A stretch of 64,000 nucleotides of DNA, taken from assembly GCA_038239345.1 (NCBI GenBank), contig JBBSEX010000010.1, positions 62,001 to 126,000 of the forward strand. The letters are read 5' to 3'. Position 1 is the first letter of the stretch. Every line of letters starts with the position of its first letter. This DNA comes from JBBSEX01 sp038239345 (GTDB taxonomy: Bacteria > Acidobacteriota > Terriglobia > Bryobacterales > Bryobacteraceae). The notes under the pieces are model-generated. The model was not told the origin of the DNA. It saw only the letters and a program-made list of their open reading frames with translations, and did not search any database. Made by a program: the position numbers and the translations under genes. Positions 61,273 through 64,000 of this stretch are shown piece by piece.

Positions 61273-61659
61273 ATGAAAATCGGACGGCGGGGACTGATGG
61301 CCGGTGCGGCCGGCTTGGTAATTAGCGGTTTTGAAGTCCCAGGCGGGGCTCAGGAATCGCCGGAGATGTATGGGCTTATCGGAAAGTTGATTACCGTGCC
61401 AGCGCAACGTGACGCGCTAATCGCCATCCTGCTGGAAGGGGTGGCCGGTATGCCTGGCTGCCGGAGCTATATTGTGGCGAAAGACCCGGCGGATGCCAAC
61501 GCCATCTGGATCACGGAAGTGTGGGATAGCAAAACGAGCCATGACGCCTCAATATCGTTATCTTCGGTGAAAAACGCCATCGCCAAAGGGAAACCGCTGA
61601 TAGCCGGCTTTGGCGAGCACTTCGTTACGGCTCCGGCCGGTGGGTTCGGCCTACGCTGA
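61273..61659 (+). CDS. Tat-exported antibiotic biosynthesis monooxygenase-type protein
   Basis: 128 residues. Tat signal (GRRGLMAGAAGLVISGF, twin arginines about residues 4-5). The mature part has the ABM ferredoxin-like fold (YGLIGKLITVPAQRDALIAI, CRSYIVAKDPADANAIWITE, WDSKTSHDASIS), as in putative quinol monooxygenases such as YgiN. The product may act on quinones in the periplasm; function uncertain. Its stop overlaps the ATG of the next gene by one base (TGATG). Confidence 0.78.
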   Translation: MKIGRRGLMAGAAGLVISGFEVPGGAQESPEMYGLIGKLITVPAQRDALIAILLEGVAGMPGCRSYIVAKDPADANAIWITEVWDSKTSHDASISLSSVKNAIAKGKPLIAGFGEHFVTAPAGGFGLR

Positions 61660-62342
61660 TGCCGCAAACGGTCCCGTCAACACTTAGGGAACGTCTGGAC
61701 CTGGTTGAGTCGCGGATCGAATCCGCTGTGAGGGCCGCGGGTCGTACGCGCGAAGAAATCACGCTGCTGGCGGTGACAAAGAAGTTTCCAGCCGAAGTCT
61801 TGCGTGAGGCGTACGGATTAGGACTGCGTGATTTTGGTGAAAATTACGTGCAGGAATTTGCTGAAAAATACCCAGCGCTGGGCAGCATGAACCATGCCCG
61901 ATTTCACCTGATCGGGCACCTCCAATCCAACAAAGCGAAGGTCGCCGCCGATCTTTTTCAAGCCATTCAAACGGTGGATTCGGCGAAGCTCGCCAAGCGT
62001 CTCGATCAAGCGGCGACGCATCCGCTGGACATCATGCTGGAAGTGAAGCTATCCACCGAAGAAGCGAAATTCGGGGCCGCTCCAGAGGAACTTGAGACGC
62101 TGATCGGCGAGGTAAGGCAGTGCCCGAACCTTCATCTGCGGGGGTTGATGACGATGCCGCCGTGGTCCGACGATCCGGAGCGGACACGCCCATATTTTCA
62201 GCGCTTGCGTGAACTCGCGGTGAAACATGGGCTGCACGATTTATCGATGGGAATGTCGCATGATCTGGAAGCGGCAATCGAGGAAGGCGCAACTCATATC
62301 CGTATCGGTACAGCGCTTTTCGGTCCGCGGATAAAGGCGTGA
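61659..62342 (+). CDS. yggS: YggS family pyridoxal phosphate homeostasis protein
   Basis: 227 residues. TIM-barrel PLP-binding protein: ITLLAVTKKFPAEVLREAY with PLP-Lys about residue 41, RDFGENYVQEF, FHLIGHLQSNKAKV, LRGLMTMPPWSDDP, LSMGMSHDLEAAIEEGATHI and RIGTALFG. The protein binds PLP and regulates B6 and amino-acid pools without known catalytic activity. The ATG overlaps the stop of the monooxygenase gene, and the 3' end overlaps the next gene by 4 bp (GTGA), so three genes form one tight operon. Confidence 0.92.
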   Translation: MPQTVPSTLRERLDLVESRIESAVRAAGRTREEITLLAVTKKFPAEVLREAYGLGLRDFGENYVQEFAEKYPALGSMNHARFHLIGHLQSNKAKVAADLFQAIQTVDSAKLAKRLDQAATHPLDIMLEVKLSTEEAKFGAAPEELETLIGEVRQCPNLHLRGLMTMPPWSDDPERTRPYFQRLRELAVKHGLHDLSMGMSHDLEAAIEEGATHIRIGTALFGPRIKA

Positions 62343-63421
62343 CTGTTGGCTTCTTTTCGCCGCTGCCTCCGGCGCGAACCGGGGTCGCCGATTATTCCGC
62401 GGCCCTGCTGAGCGGCCTTCAGCAGTTTGGAGAAGTGATTATCGGCGAGGACGGCGATGTCAATCTGTACCACATTGGCAATAACCAACTGCACGCCGAA
62501 ATCTATCGACACGCACTCAGGCGGCCGGGCGTCGTTGTACTGCACGATGCGGTTCTGCAGCATTTCCTGTTAGGCTCACTCACCGAAGACGAATATATCG
62601 CCGAGTTTGTGTTTAACTATGGCGGCGATTCGCGAGAACTGGCGCGCGATCTGTGGAAGAATCGCGCCCGATCCGCCGTCGATCCCCGATACTTCAGCTT
62701 CCCCATGTTGAAGCGCGTCGTTGCGTCAGCAAAGTCGATAATCGTTCACAATCCGGCCGCCGCCCGCATAGCCGCCGAACATTTGCCGGGAGCGCGGATC
62801 GAGGAAATCCCTCACCTTTTCGAGCCGCCGGATCCGATCGACCAGCTTGCCGTAGCCCGCCTGCGGGAACGGCACGGAATCTCCGCTGACACTTTCGTGG
62901 CGGGAATTTTTGGGCACCTGCGCGAGTCGAAGCGGCTCCAGAGCGTCGTGCGCGCTTGTCGAGGCCAGAAGGTAACGTTGCTCCTGGCCGGCGAGTTCGC
63001 GTCCTCCGATTTGGAGCGGGCGATGGCTCCGCTGTTGGATCAACCGGGCATAATTCGCGTCGGCCACACGCCTGAACACGACTTCTGGCTATATGCATCC
63101 ATGGTGGATTGTTGCGTCAACTTGCGCTACCCGGCGGCAGGTGAGACTTCCGGAATCGCGATCCGCCTGATGGGTATCGGCAAGCCCGTGATCGTCACGA
63201 ACGGCGAAGAGGTTTCGCGTTTCCCGGAGTCCGCTTGCCTGCGCGTGGATTCCGGCTCCGCGGAGACGGAGATGCTTAGCGAATTTATGGTCCTGCTGCA
63301 AAACGAACCCAATTTTGCGGCGGAAGTTGGCAGACGGGCCGCGGCGCATATCGCCCGGAATCATTCTCTACCGTTGGTCTGCCAGCGATATCATGACGTT
63401 GTTTTTCATAGCCAAGCCTGA
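62339..63421 (+). CDS. Glycosyltransferase family 4-like protein
   Basis: 360 residues, start GTG at 62339 (4-bp overlap with yggS). N-terminal domain: GFFSPLPPARTGVADYSAAL and VVLHDAVLQHFLLG; the C-terminal Rossmann domain with VAGIFGHLRESKRLQSVVRA, HDFWLYASMVDCCVNLRYPA (E/D in the sugar-nucleotide site), and PAAGETSGIAIRLMGIGKPV, the typical GT-B donor region. GT-B fold glycosyltransferase, donor and acceptor unknown. 74 bp before the RND adaptor gene. Confidence 0.83.
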   Translation: MTVGFFSPLPPARTGVADYSAALLSGLQQFGEVIIGEDGDVNLYHIGNNQLHAEIYRHALRRPGVVVLHDAVLQHFLLGSLTEDEYIAEFVFNYGGDSRELARDLWKNRARSAVDPRYFSFPMLKRVVASAKSIIVHNPAAARIAAEHLPGARIEEIPHLFEPPDPIDQLAVARLRERHGISADTFVAGIFGHLRESKRLQSVVRACRGQKVTLLLAGEFASSDLERAMAPLLDQPGIIRVGHTPEHDFWLYASMVDCCVNLRYPAAGETSGIAIRLMGIGKPVIVTNGEEVSRFPESACLRVDSGSAETEMLSEFMVLLQNEPNFAAEVGRRAAAHIARNHSLPLVCQRYHDVVFHSQA

Positions 63422-63495
63422 AAACCCAGGGGCGTGGGAAGATAAATAAGAGCTCCAGTTACCTCACAACTTCCGCTGCCGCTCGTCGAGAGAGA

Positions 63496-64000
63496 ATGTC
63501 CCGTAACATTTCCACGTTAATCTTGTCTGCCTGTATCTTGTCTTTGCTATCCAGCTGTGGTGTTCGCGGGACCGCGGGTGGTGCGACGCCCCCTGAATCC
63601 GTCGCAGTTCGTATCATCTCCGCCGCTTCTTCCGACGTTCCGCTGGATCTTACGGCGATCGGTACCGTGGAAGCGCTTTCCACTGTCGAGGTGAAGTCCC
63701 GAATCACCGGGTTGGTGCTTCGCGCCAATTTCAACGAAGGACAGGATGTAAAACAGGGCGATGTTTTGTTCGATCTGGATCCGGAGCCGATTACGCGACA
63801 GATTAGTGAATTGGACGCGAATTTGGCGCGCGACATTGCCACGGAGAAACAGGTTCGGGCGAATATTGTGCGCGATCAGGCACAGCTGCGAAATGCCCAG
63901 GCGCAGGCCGATCGAAGTATGAAGCTAGCCAAGGACGGCATCGTGTCGCGCGAGCAGACTGAGCAGGTGGTGTCTGTTTCCGATGCCGCCCGGGCGTCGT
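63496..64000 (+). CDS. RND efflux periplasmic adaptor (membrane fusion protein), 3' end outside window
   Basis: 168 codons up to the right edge, frame open. Lipoprotein signal (LILSACILSLLSSCG, Cys about residue 21). The mature part begins with VAVRIISAASSDVPLDLTAI and the MFP barrel-sandwich entry GTVEALSTVEVKSRITGLV, FNEGQDVKQGDVLFDLDPEP and a coiled-coil hairpin (ISELDANLARDIATEKQVRA; NAQAQADRSMKLAKDGIVSR). It links an RND pump to an outer membrane channel such as the two TolC proteins at 14-18 kb, though those are far away. The ATG at 63496 has GAGAGA directly in front; the rest of the system lies beyond the window. Confidence 0.85.
   Translation, partial: MSRNISTLILSACILSLLSSCGVRGTAGGATPPESVAVRIISAASSDVPLDLTAIGTVEALSTVEVKSRITGLVLRANFNEGQDVKQGDVLFDLDPEPITRQISELDANLARDIATEKQVRANIVRDQAQLRNAQAQADRSMKLAKDGIVSREQTEQVVSVSDAARAS

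Overview
The window looks like chromosomal DNA of a soil-type acidobacterium close to Bryobacterales/Solibacter. The grounds are an 804-residue duplicated orphan ABC permease of the acidobacterial ADOP type, a large exported protein with the C-terminal domain known mainly from Solibacter (TIGR03437), an Oar-like TonB-dependent receptor, a signal-peptide methyltransferase, a moderately high GC content and dense, often overlapping genes. This placement is inference from gene content. No rRNA, tRNA, CRISPR array or prophage was recognised.

Left part (1-17.9 kb): housekeeping. The 3' part of a TamB-like gene, pcm, a small conserved gene, menG/ubiE coupled to aroB, nadB overlapping a cation exchanger, a phosphoesterase, a Gfo/Idh oxidoreductase, a giant E2-E1 fusion 2-oxoglutarate dehydrogenase, and two tandem TolC-like proteins.

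18-25.7 kb: a compact uronate-polysaccharide locus: frameshifted TonB receptor, DUF4861-GH88 unsaturated-uronyl hydrolase and KduI/IolB-type isomerase, with a divergent IclR regulator. The shared 106-bp region holds a good promoter and a direct repeat of ATGAAATGA.

25.7-39.7 kb: small exported proteins, a lytic transglycosylase, trehalase, a BON-domain protein, an AAA/DUF4143 ATPase with a striking repeated palindrome in front, the B12-dependent ribonucleotide reductase, a long non-coding stretch, a sigma/anti-sigma pair behind a possible CHAT remnant, a truncated globin and a Gly/Tyr-rich secreted protein.

39.8-64 kb: SIS isomerase, ADOP permease, an orphan secretin divergent from an unusual ATPase, VOC protein, cytochrome/copper-monooxygenase-like protein (frameshifted), the TIGR03437 protein, DUF72, two tandem MITE-like elements, a GT-C glycosyltransferase, esterase-TPR protein, MFS exporter, a three-gene operon (glycine zipper, DsbA-like, SDR), a PD-(D/E)XK-type protein coupled to a membrane protein, a Tat-exported monooxygenase, a YggS protein, a glycosyltransferase and the start of an RND adaptor gene.

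Three genes (near 19453, 48256 and 57356) each carry one apparent single-base deletion, and in each one added base restores a family-like ending. This points either to systematic indel errors in the assembly or to recent gene decay. The most unusual DNA is the pair of about 314-bp inverted-repeat elements at 51528-52210, one of which supplies the apparent start codon of the DUF72 gene.
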